Part shown: positions 34,171 to 42,350 of the stretch, one piece after another | Layout of the letters: each line of letters begins with the position of its first letter | How positions within the stretch are numbered: position 1 is the stretch's first letter | Assembly: GCF_001700435.1 (NCBI RefSeq) | Contig: NZ_LYPC01000028.1 | Coordinates: forward strand, 557,267-621,266 | Reading direction: 5' to 3' | Length of the DNA stretch: 64,000 nucleotides | From: Paenibacillus pectinilyticus | GTDB lineage: Bacteria; Bacillota; Bacilli; Paenibacillales; NBRC-103111 | Notes under the pieces: generated by a model | The model's database searches: none | Told to the model about the DNA's origin: nothing | What the model saw: only the letters and a program-made list of their open reading frames with translations | Position numbers and translations under genes: made by a program

Positions 34171-34452
34171 ATGGTCGAGGACAACGAGGAAGTCAAACAG
34201 GCAGTGAAAGTCTACAAAGCACTCGGAGAGCCGACCCGGATCAAAATAGCGATGCTTCTTACGGAAGAGATGAATCTCTGCTGCTCTGACATCAGTAGCA
34301 AGCTCGAGTCCGTTGCCGGTTCCACGCTGTCGCATCACTTGAAACAGCTTACGGAATGCGGCCTGCTCACGCTGCGCAAAGACGGAACGTACATTTATTA
34401 CAGTGTCAATAAAGAAGTCGCGCGAAAGTACGCCCCGTATCTATTGGGGTAG
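34171..34452 (+). CDS. ArsR-family repressor
   Basis: Winged-helix repressor, 93 aa. LGEPTRIKIAMLL, then recognition helix STLSHHLKQLTECGLL and wing RKDGTYIYYSVN. Where classical ArsR has a CVC metal site, this has an adjacent Cys-Cys (NLCCSDI), so metal sensing is possible but not assured. The start is preceded by AGGCGG. 83 nt upstream of an MFS gene in the same direction, which it probably regulates. Confidence 0.9.
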   Translation: MVEDNEEVKQAVKVYKALGEPTRIKIAMLLTEEMNLCCSDISSKLESVAGSTLSHHLKQLTECGLLTLRKDGTYIYYSVNKEVARKYAPYLLG

Positions 34453-34469
34453 CTGTTTTTTTATGCCTA

Positions 34470-34493
34470 ATATTTCGATATATTTAGAAATAT
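34470..34493 (+). promoter_or_regulatory. Candidate ArsR operator before the MFS gene
   Basis: ATATTTC (34470-34476) and GAAATAT (34487-34493) form a 7-bp inverted repeat with a 10-nt AT-rich spacer in the arsR-MFS gap. Confidence 0.45.
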
Positions 34494-34535
34494 GAAAATA
34501 CTATATAGAGAAAAATGGATAAGGAGTTGGAACGT

Positions 34536-35738
34536 TTGTCTTACAATTTGAAAATTTATATGCTTGCCTTAGTCAGCTTTCTCGTCGGTACGTCCGAATT
34601 CATCATTGCCGGTATTCTGGATAAAGTATCTGACGATATCGGCGTCTCGGTCGCTGCAGCAGGCCAGCTGATTACCGTGTTCTCCCTTGCATACGGCTTC
34701 GGGACGCCCTTCCTGATGGCAGCCGCTGCCAAAGTCGACCGCAAAAAGCTGATGCTCTACGCGCTCTCGATATTCATCATCGGCAATATCGCAGCCTACT
34801 TGTTCTCTGGTTTTGGCGCCCTCATCGTTTCTCGCGTTATCGTAGCGCTCAGCAGCGGCGTATTCGTTGTCACGGCGCTCACGGTTGCTGCAAAACTCGC
34901 ACCGGTGGAGAAGCAGGGCAGTGCCATTGCCACGCTCGTCATGGGCTTCAGTACGGCACTGATCGTTGGCGTTCCGCTTGGCCGACTAGTCGCTTCCGCC
35001 TATGACTGGAAGGTCGTTTTCGGTGGCATCGGACTGCTTGGACTACTAGCGTTGCTACTCATCGCTTCCACGATTCCAAAGACGGACGGCGAGCAGCCAG
35101 TACCGCTGCGCGACCAATTGAGACTACTCAAGAATCCGAAAATCGTTGTCGCGCTTTGCATTACTTTCTTCTGGATAGGCGGCTATTCTATCACCTACAC
35201 GTATATTTCCCCCTTTCTGCTCGATATTACGGGCATGAGCGAGAAATTCGTCAGCATCGCGCTGCTCGCGTTTGGTATTGCCAGTCTCATCGGCTCCAAG
35301 CTTGGCGGGTTCGGCACCGACCGTTGGGGATTCAAGCGCACACTGGTGACCGGCATGCTGTTCCACGCAACCTGGCTGGTCGTGATTTCGTTCGCCGCCC
35401 ATTCGCCGGGGTTGATGTTCCCTCTGCTCATGCTCTGGTCCTTCTCCGCCTGGTCATCCGGTCCGACGCAGCAGTACCATCTAATCTCGCTTGCGCCCGA
35501 AGCAACCAGCATCATGCTTAGCCTGAACAGCTCCGTCGTGCAGCTAGCTATGGCTGCCGGCGCAGGCATCGGCGGCATCGTCGTGGAAGGCTTTTCGCTG
35601 ACCGCCGTCACCTGGATCGGCGCAGCCGGCGTCGCCGTCGCCGCGCTCATGTCCGCCGCGGCCTTCGGTTACTTCCGCGTCGGTGCGGCTTCCCGAGCAG
35701 CGCACAAGGAGGCTGGCACAGGGAAGATCAGCTCATAA
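34536..35738 (+). CDS. MFS efflux transporter (YdhP/AraJ-like, DHA1)
   Basis: Twelve-helix exporter, about 400 aa. LVGTSEFIIAGILDKVSDDIGVSVAAAGQLITVFSLAYGFGTP is typical of the AraJ/YdhP/PbuE group (purine, arabinose-like or drug efflux). The frame opens at ATG 34515 without a ribosome site; AAGGAG lies 9 nt before a TTG at 34536, which I prefer. Under the ArsR regulator upstream. Substrate not evident. Confidence 0.88.
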   Translation: MSYNLKIYMLALVSFLVGTSEFIIAGILDKVSDDIGVSVAAAGQLITVFSLAYGFGTPFLMAAAAKVDRKKLMLYALSIFIIGNIAAYLFSGFGALIVSRVIVALSSGVFVVTALTVAAKLAPVEKQGSAIATLVMGFSTALIVGVPLGRLVASAYDWKVVFGGIGLLGLLALLLIASTIPKTDGEQPVPLRDQLRLLKNPKIVVALCITFFWIGGYSITYTYISPFLLDITGMSEKFVSIALLAFGIASLIGSKLGGFGTDRWGFKRTLVTGMLFHATWLVVISFAAHSPGLMFPLLMLWSFSAWSSGPTQQYHLISLAPEATSIMLSLNSSVVQLAMAAGAGIGGIVVEGFSLTAVTWIGAAGVAVAALMSAAAFGYFRVGAASRAAHKEAGTGKISS

Positions 35739-35797
35739 GCATTTCTCTCTCACGTCAACTGGGCAGCGCCTAACGCGCCTGTCCCAAGAAAAACAAG

Positions 35798-35845
35798 AAG
35801 AAGCCTGCAGCTCCTGCTTTGACTAGCAGGCTACAGGCTTCTTTT
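35798..35845 (+). terminator. Terminator of the ArsR-MFS operon
   Basis: AAGAAGCCTG (35798-35807) and CAGGCTTCTT (35834-35843) with an inner CCTGC/GCAGG stem, then TT. Confidence 0.9.
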
Positions 35846-35913
35846 CGCAAATATGGCTCAACCTTCATGACCTGGTCGTAGATTCGCGTCTCTCTTTCTT
35901 TTATAATAAATGT

Positions 35914-36459
35914 TTATATTGCTTCCCCTACCAATCCTTGTTTTAAGCGGTTCAGCTGCAAAAGATGATGACGGTAGTGCATTTCAACAAGCAGAAACCA
36001 TTCCTCCGCACACAATCCACCGAATCTCGGATGGGACACGATATGTTGTTTTGACGCTTTTTCAAGGGTAGGTTCAATGTCCTTCATTCGCTGGATGACC
36101 GTGTGTAAGCCTTGAATTAGCTCCTCTTTGCTTTCCGGCTGCTCCGGAGTATATTGTGGGGAAGGCGGAACATGAACACGAATGGGCGGGAAGCTTCCTT
36201 GCGAAAATATTGCCACACCAAGCTCGGTTTTTTCTGTTCGAGGTGCCATTGGATCTTGACTTGGCATCAGGCATTGCTCCAGATTACGAAGCTGCATATA
36301 AAGCGCCGAGCTAATGAGATGTTGAATCAACTGTCCGATTGACCACTCGTTGTCGCTTTGCTTTTGCCTCAGCTGCTCCAGACTGAATTGATCCAGTTCA
36401 TGCATATACTGTGTCGCAGTTTCCTCAAATCGTAGTAATGCTAACTTTGTTGTACTCAT
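35914..36459 (-). CDS. DinB-family protein
   Basis: Four-helix-bundle metalloprotein, 181 aa. The DinB/YfiT metal-binding histidines are visible in WSIGQLIQHLI and MHYRHHLLQL. Members include bacillithiol S-transferases; specific activity cannot be assigned. GCGAGGA precedes the ATG. Downstream of the WYL gene on the same strand, but a strong terminator separates them. Confidence 0.88.
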   Translation of the reverse strand: MSTTKLALLRFEETATQYMHELDQFSLEQLRQKQSDNEWSIGQLIQHLISSALYMQLRNLEQCLMPSQDPMAPRTEKTELGVAIFSQGSFPPIRVHVPPSPQYTPEQPESKEELIQGLHTVIQRMKDIEPTLEKASKQHIVSHPRFGGLCAEEWFLLVEMHYRHHLLQLNRLKQGLVGEAI

Positions 36460-36501
36460 TATATATCCTCGCCTCTTATCATCTTTTTTTCTAAGTATAC
36501 A

Positions 36502-36537
36502 AAAACGCTACTGACACCATTATGTCAGTAGCGTTTT
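36502..36537 (-). terminator. Terminator overlapping the end of the WYL gene
   Basis: Perfect 15-bp arms (36502-36516 and 36523-36537) around a 6-nt loop; a T run follows on the minus strand. The WYL stop codon (36525-36527) lies inside the stem. Confidence 0.9.
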
Positions 36538-37472
36538 AACGTTTCTTGCAGTTCGTTTCTAACCCGATCTCGGAAGGATTCTGGCTCCAGCACAACCACT
36601 CCGGCTCCCCAGCCGAGCACCCACTGCAGCAATTCCTCAGGCTGCCGAACACGTAAGGTCACCAGCAACCCTTCCGTATGATCCTCTATGGTTTCTATAT
36701 AAAAGTTGTTCGATTCCCTTACCTTATCCGCAATATCAGGTTGGACCCAGATACGCACGAGAACGTCGCGATCGTCGGGAGGCTGGTAGACATCTAAAAG
36801 GAAATCTGCTGGCAACATAAATCGATCTTCCAGCTCGATAAGCTCCGACATCCGGGACAACCGGAAATGACGGATGTTTTGACGCAATTCACACCGTGCA
36901 ACGAGTACCCATGACCCTTGATGCAGCACAAGTCCATAAGGAGCAACCGTACGAACATTTTCGCGGTTCCCATCCCCCTCGGCAATTCTTTTGGAATAGC
37001 GGAATCTTATTTTCCTTTCCTCCAGTATCGCTCGACGAATCGCTTCCAAGTATGCCTTCTCTTGCATTCGTGCTATATCTTCAGCGGAAGCAAGCAAACG
37101 AAAGTTCTTACGAATCCGGGATGTCTCACTGCGGATCGGTTCCGGTAGGATAGCTTCAATCTTCCCTCTTGAAGCTCGAGACTTACTGCCATAGTGAGCA
37201 TCAAACCAATGTTCGATAAAATCAGTCCCGATGAGTAACGTCACGGCTTCTTCCACCGTGAAACTGACTGGCGGCAGGAAATACCCCTCCATTAAGGAGT
37301 ATCCCTGTCCTGGCGCTCCTATCACGGATACGCCAGCTTCACTCAAAGCCTGGATATCCCTGTAGATGGTTCTCACGCTTGTTTCAAATATAGCGGCTAA
37401 ATCCTCGGCTCGTAACACTTGGTTACGCTGCAGCTCAAGCACTATGGCTAACAAACGATCCGTTTTATTCAT
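36525..37472 (-). CDS. YafY-type HTH-WYL regulator
   Basis: 315 aa. N-terminal HTH_11 domain (about 1-60: LLAIVLELQRNQVLRAEDLAAIFETSVRTIYRDIQAL), WYL domain (about 135-220; RKIRFRYSKR and VAPYGLVLHQGSWVLVARC) and a C-terminal WCX segment ending ELLQWVLGWGAGVVVLEP. WYL domains bind nucleic acid or small ligands and control transcription. AAAGGG is 8 nt before the ATG at 37472, so I drop the GTG at 37481. Target unknown. Confidence 0.9.
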   Translation of the reverse strand: MNKTDRLLAIVLELQRNQVLRAEDLAAIFETSVRTIYRDIQALSEAGVSVIGAPGQGYSLMEGYFLPPVSFTVEEAVTLLIGTDFIEHWFDAHYGSKSRASRGKIEAILPEPIRSETSRIRKNFRLLASAEDIARMQEKAYLEAIRRAILEERKIRFRYSKRIAEGDGNRENVRTVAPYGLVLHQGSWVLVARCELRQNIRHFRLSRMSELIELEDRFMLPADFLLDVYQPPDDRDVLVRIWVQPDIADKVRESNNFYIETIEDHTEGLLVTLRVRQPEELLQWVLGWGAGVVVLEPESFRDRVRNELQETLKRY

Positions 37473-37601
37473 GTACGGCACCCTTTTCCGAGAAATTGTT
37501 TATAGCACATCCACTGAAAGTATATCACTAGGGGATCCTGCCCATCAGCTAAATTACCTCGAATAAGATTAAAGACTTCTAGCATTATTTATTGACACCT
37601 A

Positions 37602-37630
37602 TCCGCTTACCTGATATATTGCAATAAATC
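37602..37630 (+). promoter_or_regulatory. Sigma-A promoter of the secreted SLH-like protein
   Basis: TTGACA (37602-37607), 17-nt spacer, TATATT (37625-37630), 43 nt before the start codon. Confidence 0.8.
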
Positions 37631-37673
37631 ATACTATTCCTATATGAATTAATAACGGAGGTGCTTCATCCTT

Positions 37674-39011
37674 ATGAAACCATTAAAATCACGCAAATCC
37701 TTGCACATAGCCGTTTTATCCGCTGTCCTCCTATCCTCAGTAGGCACATTAAGCAGTGCGGCTGCAGCGAGTGATTCATCAGTATCATACAAACAGTTTT
37801 TGAATGATCAATATGCCATTACCTTGCCAGACTCGTTATCAAAAGGCGATTTCGTTATCGCAGTGAACCGTATCTTGAAAACGGAAGCGAAAGATCAAAC
37901 CAATGTATTTACAGACTTAAAAGAAGACAGTCCTTACTACAAGGCAGCTCTTGCCCTGCACGAAAAAGGCATTCTATCCGAAGGTAAGCTTCAGGGTGAT
38001 CAGCCTCTTACTCAGCTACAGGCGACTTTCATAGCTTTAAAAGCCTCCGGCTTGAAAGAACTCGCTTACACCTATCCTAAGGATAAAATCAAGGCCGCTC
38101 TGGCGAAAGTACATATTGATTACGAAACTAACAACCAATTAACGCTGCAAGCCGCCCAAGAGCTGGCTGCCGCAATTGATACTGGTCTTGTCTCTTCTGG
38201 TTTCGAAGCTAATACGGCGGCTAGCCAAAGTTTTGCTAGTGACCTGCTCGGTAAGATTCTGACTTTCAACGGACAATACAAGCATTATATTGGAACGACT
38301 TCCGATGATGATATTTTCAGTAAAATTAACGATGCCTGGCGTACAGAAGATCTCATTTCATCGCCAGATCTGCGTTCTGTCTTCGATGAAGCTTTGAAGA
38401 AGAATCTCATTACCGGCTATAACTTGAAAGATTCTCGTTTCGATGCACACTTTGATCCCAAGCAATCTCTCACCTACGGACATTCAGACATTACACATGC
38501 GATTCAGTTAATAGGCTTGCTGCGCAGCGAGAACATTCAGGCGAAAGTACAGCTGGAGCCCAAAACATCTGCCTTCATCTATTTGAAAGAATGGGGCGAG
38601 CCGACACAATCTGACGATTATCAAGTCGTCCAAATCGAAAATGGCAATTTCATAGCCTATGCCAAAGAATACGACATTGAGTTTGAATTCGATAACGCTG
38701 AGCAAAAGAACAAGTTCCAGCAGGTCATTTTCCAATATGCTAAAAAGAACAGTGAGGACCAGACAGGACTCATTCATTCTTCCTGGTGGCAGCCACTCTA
38801 CTATTCATTAACCGATGTGAAAGACTATAAAGTGATTACGAACAATAAAGTCAGTAAAGGCCATTATTATGCGCAGTCCTTCTCCCTCAGCGATAAATCA
38901 GACGAAGTTGTTTCTGGCCTAAAGAAAATCAATGCTAGCTTAAATGTCGATTCCTATAAGTTCTGGGTAGACGAACCGTTCTACAATTATTTGCTAGGTG
39001 ATTATAAATAA
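37674..39011 (+). CDS. Secreted protein with SLH-like N-terminus
   Basis: 445 aa, signal peptide about 1-32 ending SSAAAA. Residues about 55-120 read as a diverged SLH repeat pair (KGDFVIAVNRIL, FTDLKEDSPYYKAALALHEKGILSEGKL). The rest (about 200-440) has no recognised domain and is rich in aromatic and charged residues (SSWWQPLYYSLTDVKDY). Probably extracellular or wall-bound; function unknown. GGAGGTG precedes the ATG, and the gene has its own promoter and terminator. Confidence 0.8.
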   Translation: MKPLKSRKSLHIAVLSAVLLSSVGTLSSAAAASDSSVSYKQFLNDQYAITLPDSLSKGDFVIAVNRILKTEAKDQTNVFTDLKEDSPYYKAALALHEKGILSEGKLQGDQPLTQLQATFIALKASGLKELAYTYPKDKIKAALAKVHIDYETNNQLTLQAAQELAAAIDTGLVSSGFEANTAASQSFASDLLGKILTFNGQYKHYIGTTSDDDIFSKINDAWRTEDLISSPDLRSVFDEALKKNLITGYNLKDSRFDAHFDPKQSLTYGHSDITHAIQLIGLLRSENIQAKVQLEPKTSAFIYLKEWGEPTQSDDYQVVQIENGNFIAYAKEYDIEFEFDNAEQKNKFQQVIFQYAKKNSEDQTGLIHSSWWQPLYYSLTDVKDYKVITNNKVSKGHYYAQSFSLSDKSDEVVSGLKKINASLNVDSYKFWVDEPFYNYLLGDYK

Positions 39012-39017
39012 TAAATA

Positions 39018-39062
39018 AAAACAGTTGCCTGGGATTTCTATTCACCCTTTCAACTGTTTTTT
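39018..39062 (+). terminator. Terminator of the secreted SLH-like gene
   Basis: AAAACAGTTG (39018-39027) and CAACTGTTTT (39051-39060) with a long 23-nt loop and a T run. Confidence 0.75.
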
Positions 39063-39176
39063 GATAAGCAGTGAAACCAATAAGTTAGACATAGGTCAGT
39101 CGCAAAAATTGATCTTAGCTAAGCCAAGTATTACAATGAACTTATGTTACTTTTTACATATTCCGGAGGTGTAGTA

Positions 39177-39851
39177 ATGGCAGATCAAGCAGGAGTTCAA
39201 CCACTTATTTTGAATATGGACATCAATGGCAATCCGTTTATCGTACACGCGGCATTGCTTTGGGACGAGCAGGAAGTTGTTCTCGTCGATACAGGGCTAC
39301 CTGGTCAGTTAGGGCTTATTCGCGACAAACTTGCCGAAGCATCTTTTCCTTTTGAAAAGTTGACGAAAATCATTATCACGCATCATGACATGGATCACAT
39401 TGGCAGCCTTCCGGATCTTGTAAACGCATCAGAGGGACGGATCGAAGTGCTTGCACACGAACTAGGCAAACCTTATATTCTAGGGGAAGTGCCTGCGGTT
39501 AAAAGCAAGCGTCTAGCAACTCCGTCCAAGGTGGATGTGTTGCTTCAGGATGGGGATGTACTCCCTTATTGCGGAGGTATTCAAGTTATTTTCACACCTG
39601 GACATACGCCTGATCATATCAGTCTGTATCACCCAAATAGCCAAACATTAATTGCCGGGGACGCACTTACGTCGCAAGACGGTGTGCTTATGCCTCCTAA
39701 TCCTCAATTCACGCCGGATATGCCATTAGCGCTCAAATCCGTAGCAAAGATGCTAGACTATGACATCAAAACGGTCATCACTTATCATGGCGGCGTTTGT
39801 ACGGAAAATATTAAAGAACGTCTCGCTGAAATAGCGAATGGTCAAGCATAA
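39177..39851 (+). CDS. Metallo-beta-lactamase-fold hydrolase
   Basis: 224 aa. Zinc motif THHDMDHIG (HxxxDH form, the first His followed by HDMDH), TPGHTPDHISLYH, and AGDALTS aspartate. Typical of the broad MBL-fold (lactonase or glyoxalase II-like). GGAGGTG lies 5 nt before the ATG at 39177; the frame from 39144 lacks a site. Single gene, substrate unknown. Confidence 0.9.
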   Translation: MADQAGVQPLILNMDINGNPFIVHAALLWDEQEVVLVDTGLPGQLGLIRDKLAEASFPFEKLTKIIITHHDMDHIGSLPDLVNASEGRIEVLAHELGKPYILGEVPAVKSKRLATPSKVDVLLQDGDVLPYCGGIQVIFTPGHTPDHISLYHPNSQTLIAGDALTSQDGVLMPPNPQFTPDMPLALKSVAKMLDYDIKTVITYHGGVCTENIKERLAEIANGQA

Positions 39852-39896
39852 GTCACTTCTTAGACCCCTCAGCTTAGGGGTGAGGGTGTTTGTTAG

Positions 39897-39928
39897 AAAG
39901 AGAGCGAGCGTATGCTTGCTCTCTTTCT
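39897..39928 (+). terminator. Terminator after the MBL-fold gene
   Basis: AAAGAGAGCGAGC (39897-39909) pairs imperfectly with GCTTGCTCTCTTT (39914-39926), 4-nt loop, then CTTTT. Confidence 0.8.
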
Positions 39929-39979
39929 TTTGCCTATCGGGAAAGATGTTCGTTTGCTCTGCTTCACCCCAGATATATC

Positions 39980-40294
39980 CTACTTAGCTCTACTGCCACG
40001 ATATCTAATCACTGTGATTGCATTCAAAAGGATCGTTACTATGAGAAGCACTGCCGCGACGGGCGCCATAGTACCCGTAATGTCCATGAGAGCAGACCAA
40101 TCCTCACTTTTTACCAGATGATAGTTATAGAAAATTTGGAAACATAGCGCAATTGCACAAGAACTAATGCTCATAAAGGAAAGTACAACCCAGTTTCGAT
40201 GGTCACTTTTTCCGTATCGTATAAGATTAACAACAGGAAGTATCCACGCCATTAATCCAAGCACGAGGCTACCGAGATTAAGCAATCCACTCAT
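39980..40294 (-). CDS. Small three-helix membrane protein
   Basis: Not recognised; 104 aa. Hydrophobic stretches at about 5-25, 35-58 and 70-95. AAGGGGG precedes the ATG. A terminator upstream separates it from the acyltransferase gene. Confidence 0.65.
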   Translation of the reverse strand: MSGLLNLGSLVLGLMAWILPVVNLIRYGKSDHRNWVVLSFMSISSCAIALCFQIFYNYHLVKSEDWSALMDITGTMAPVAAVLLIVTILLNAITVIRYRGSRAK

Positions 40295-40312
40295 TTCTAA
40301 TCCCCCTTATTA

Positions 40313-40339
40313 AAAAAAGCCGCAACTACGCGACTTTTA
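40313..40339 (-). terminator. Terminator of the NAT_N/GNAT_C acyltransferase gene
   Basis: AGCCGC (40319-40324) and GCGACT (40331-40336) pair with one G-U in minus-strand RNA, followed by seven U. Confidence 0.75.
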
Positions 40340-40363
40340 AGCATCTTGTATGTCTCAACTAAA

Positions 40364-41458
40364 TTACTTCTTATCAATCAAAATAAAGCCATTCATCACA
40401 CACAAATCTTTGTTGCTCTTCAGGTGGTCGTATACGGCTTGTTGCAGGCTGCTTTTTCTAGGGAGTTTCTCCAGATCCGGATTCGTTGTGCTGAATACAA
40501 AGAACAGAAATGACGAGTTCCTCACAACACCGCTGACGAGCTTAAACATGGAGCTAAATTTGTTAATGTTGCTGTCAGGACCCAAAATGTCCTTAAAATG
40601 CGGAGTAAGCAGCCAAGAGTCGCAAATGAACGCCTTGTAGTTATACTCGCTGAAATACGTTTGATAGAACGCCAGTGCTTGTTCGAATGATTCTCTGCAT
40701 TTTTCCGCATCTAACGGTTCATAGCCCGGAATATGCACATCCAGCACATAGTCGTCTTCCCCCAGAACGAGATCATACTCCTCTTTGACAAGGGCCACCT
40801 GTTTCTTCATCATAAGGCCATTCACAAGAACACAATTCGAATGAATAGCGGTATCGGTTTCTAGCAATTGCGCTGTAAAGATGCTTCTTCCCAAATCTGT
40901 GCTAGGGGGCGCAGCAGTAAATCCTTCCTTCTCATCGAACTCCACTTGATCATGAGGGAGAATCACGATTTCGCCAGTCTCTTTATTTCGATAGACGTTT
41001 GCTTTTATATAATTTTTCTTATATATAAATTGCAATCGTCCCAATCTGAAAATTTCATTTTTAAAATGGTTTTTCAACCATCGAAGCTCTTCAAATCCAT
41101 CTTTCTGATGTCTATCTTGATAGCCGCGAATCCATAAATTCACGTCGCTAAACGTATGGAGCAAGATCTCCTTGGGCAACTTGTGTTTCTCATAAAACGC
41201 TAGAACGTCTTCGAATTTCTCCAACAATACAAGGAGTGGAAAAAAGTTTGGACCTTGCAAATGATTAGCCACATTAACTTTTACTTCCTCGGATATATCA
41301 TTCTGATTCTCTACAAAAATTTGATTTCTTGCCAATTCCAATTGCTCTTTCAAAAAATCTGAGTGCTCAATCTCATCAAAGCATCGTAGAATCAGATCCA
41401 AATGATAACTATCAATTTGCAAATATTCGTTCATTTTTTCGATATACGTTCGATCCAT
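40364..41458 (-). CDS. NAT_N/GNAT_C (DUF5596) acyltransferase-domain protein
   Basis: 364 aa. An N-terminal helical domain (about 1-120) is followed by a GNAT-like C-terminal domain (about 125-290; LDVHIPGYEPLDAEKCRESFEQALAFYQTYF, FICDSWLLTPHFKDILGPDSNI), as in the acyltransferase-domain proteins I recall under DUF5596. Many lack an experimentally known acceptor. AGGAGG is 9 nt before the ATG. Single gene. Family assignment from memory of the C-terminal motif. Confidence 0.75.
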   Translation of the reverse strand: MDRTYIEKMNEYLQIDSYHLDLILRCFDEIEHSDFLKEQLELARNQIFVENQNDISEEVKVNVANHLQGPNFFPLLVLLEKFEDVLAFYEKHKLPKEILLHTFSDVNLWIRGYQDRHQKDGFEELRWLKNHFKNEIFRLGRLQFIYKKNYIKANVYRNKETGEIVILPHDQVEFDEKEGFTAAPPSTDLGRSIFTAQLLETDTAIHSNCVLVNGLMMKKQVALVKEEYDLVLGEDDYVLDVHIPGYEPLDAEKCRESFEQALAFYQTYFSEYNYKAFICDSWLLTPHFKDILGPDSNINKFSSMFKLVSGVVRNSSFLFFVFSTTNPDLEKLPRKSSLQQAVYDHLKSNKDLCVMNGFILIDKK

Positions 41459-41573
41459 CTGTGATTCCTCCTAATTTACGCTGCTCCCTACAAATACGGA
41501 TAACCAAATTATACAACATAATATCGTGTAATTCTGCCAAATACTACAGGAATGGAATGTAATTGAAGTCACA

Positions 41574-41667
41574 AACATGTAACATGTTGCCCATTGTGCA
41601 TGATTGCCCAATGGGCAATAATATTACTATGCATATAGGTGGAGTGGTTTACCATTCCAGTGGAATG
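41574..41667 (+). promoter_or_regulatory. Three 7-1-7 palindromes upstream of tetR-mmpL
   Basis: AACATGT-A-ACATGTT (41574-41588), TTGCCCA-A-TGGGCAA (41604-41618, with an extra TTGCCCATTG half at 41587-41596) and CATTCCA-G-TGGAATG (41653-41667) all lie in the 230-nt gap before tetR. Each is a 15-bp palindrome of TetR-operator size. Confidence 0.6.
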
Positions 41668-41691
41668 AGGTGTACGCATAGGCGTTAATCC

Positions 41692-42306
41692 ATGAACAAA
41701 AAGAACTTACGTGATATTAAAAAAGAAGCAACTGCCTTTGCAATCGCCGATGCTGCATTTGAGCTCGTGCTAGAACGAGGATTTGACGGCTTCGTAGTCG
41801 ATGATATTGTGCAGCGTGCTGGTTACGCCAGAAGAACGTTCGCCAATCACTTTTCCTGCAAAGAGGAAGCCGTGGTGATGTCAGTACTATCCATCAAAGG
41901 TAAGAACGAAGCTGAGGATTTGATTACGGGTATGCCTGCCAACACACCTCCGCTCGACATTCTGTATCATTTGATGAAAATGCGTCTGACGACCGAGCTT
42001 CTCTGGAAAATGCGCAAACTCATCTCGCTCTCGAAGCAGAATCCCACGTTAGTCCCCTACATGTTAAGCGTCATGCGACGCTTGCAGCTGGAGTGCCAGG
42101 CTCTATTAGGTGGTTTGTATTCGGGACGTTACCCTGAAAGTTATACGCACATACTCGCCGGTGCAGTCTTCGGAGCGGTAGTGCCCCTGCTCGACGGCAG
42201 TCTAAACGTACGGTTTCCAGATCAATCCCCTACTGACTTACCCGACGCCATGTCATTCGATCAATTTTTGGATATGACTTTTGACTACTTACGCAAAGGT
42301 TTCTAA
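41692..42306 (+). CDS. TetR-family regulator of the MMPL transporter
   Basis: 204 aa. The HTH (about 15-60) reads AFELVLERGFDGFVVDDIVQRAGYARRTFANHFSCKEEAV, a common form for lipid or drug-efflux TetRs. The C-terminal domain is helical with a ligand pocket. Only a weak ribosome site is seen. It starts 44 nt before the mmpL gene in the same direction, so the two probably form a self-repressed operon. Confidence 0.92.
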   Translation: MNKKNLRDIKKEATAFAIADAAFELVLERGFDGFVVDDIVQRAGYARRTFANHFSCKEEAVVMSVLSIKGKNEAEDLITGMPANTPPLDILYHLMKMRLTTELLWKMRKLISLSKQNPTLVPYMLSVMRRLQLECQALLGGLYSGRYPESYTHILAGAVFGAVVPLLDGSLNVRFPDQSPTDLPDAMSFDQFLDMTFDYLRKGF

Positions 42307-42350
42307 TTTCCCACAATCTTAGCTTCATACCAAAGGAGAATCATCACGTT

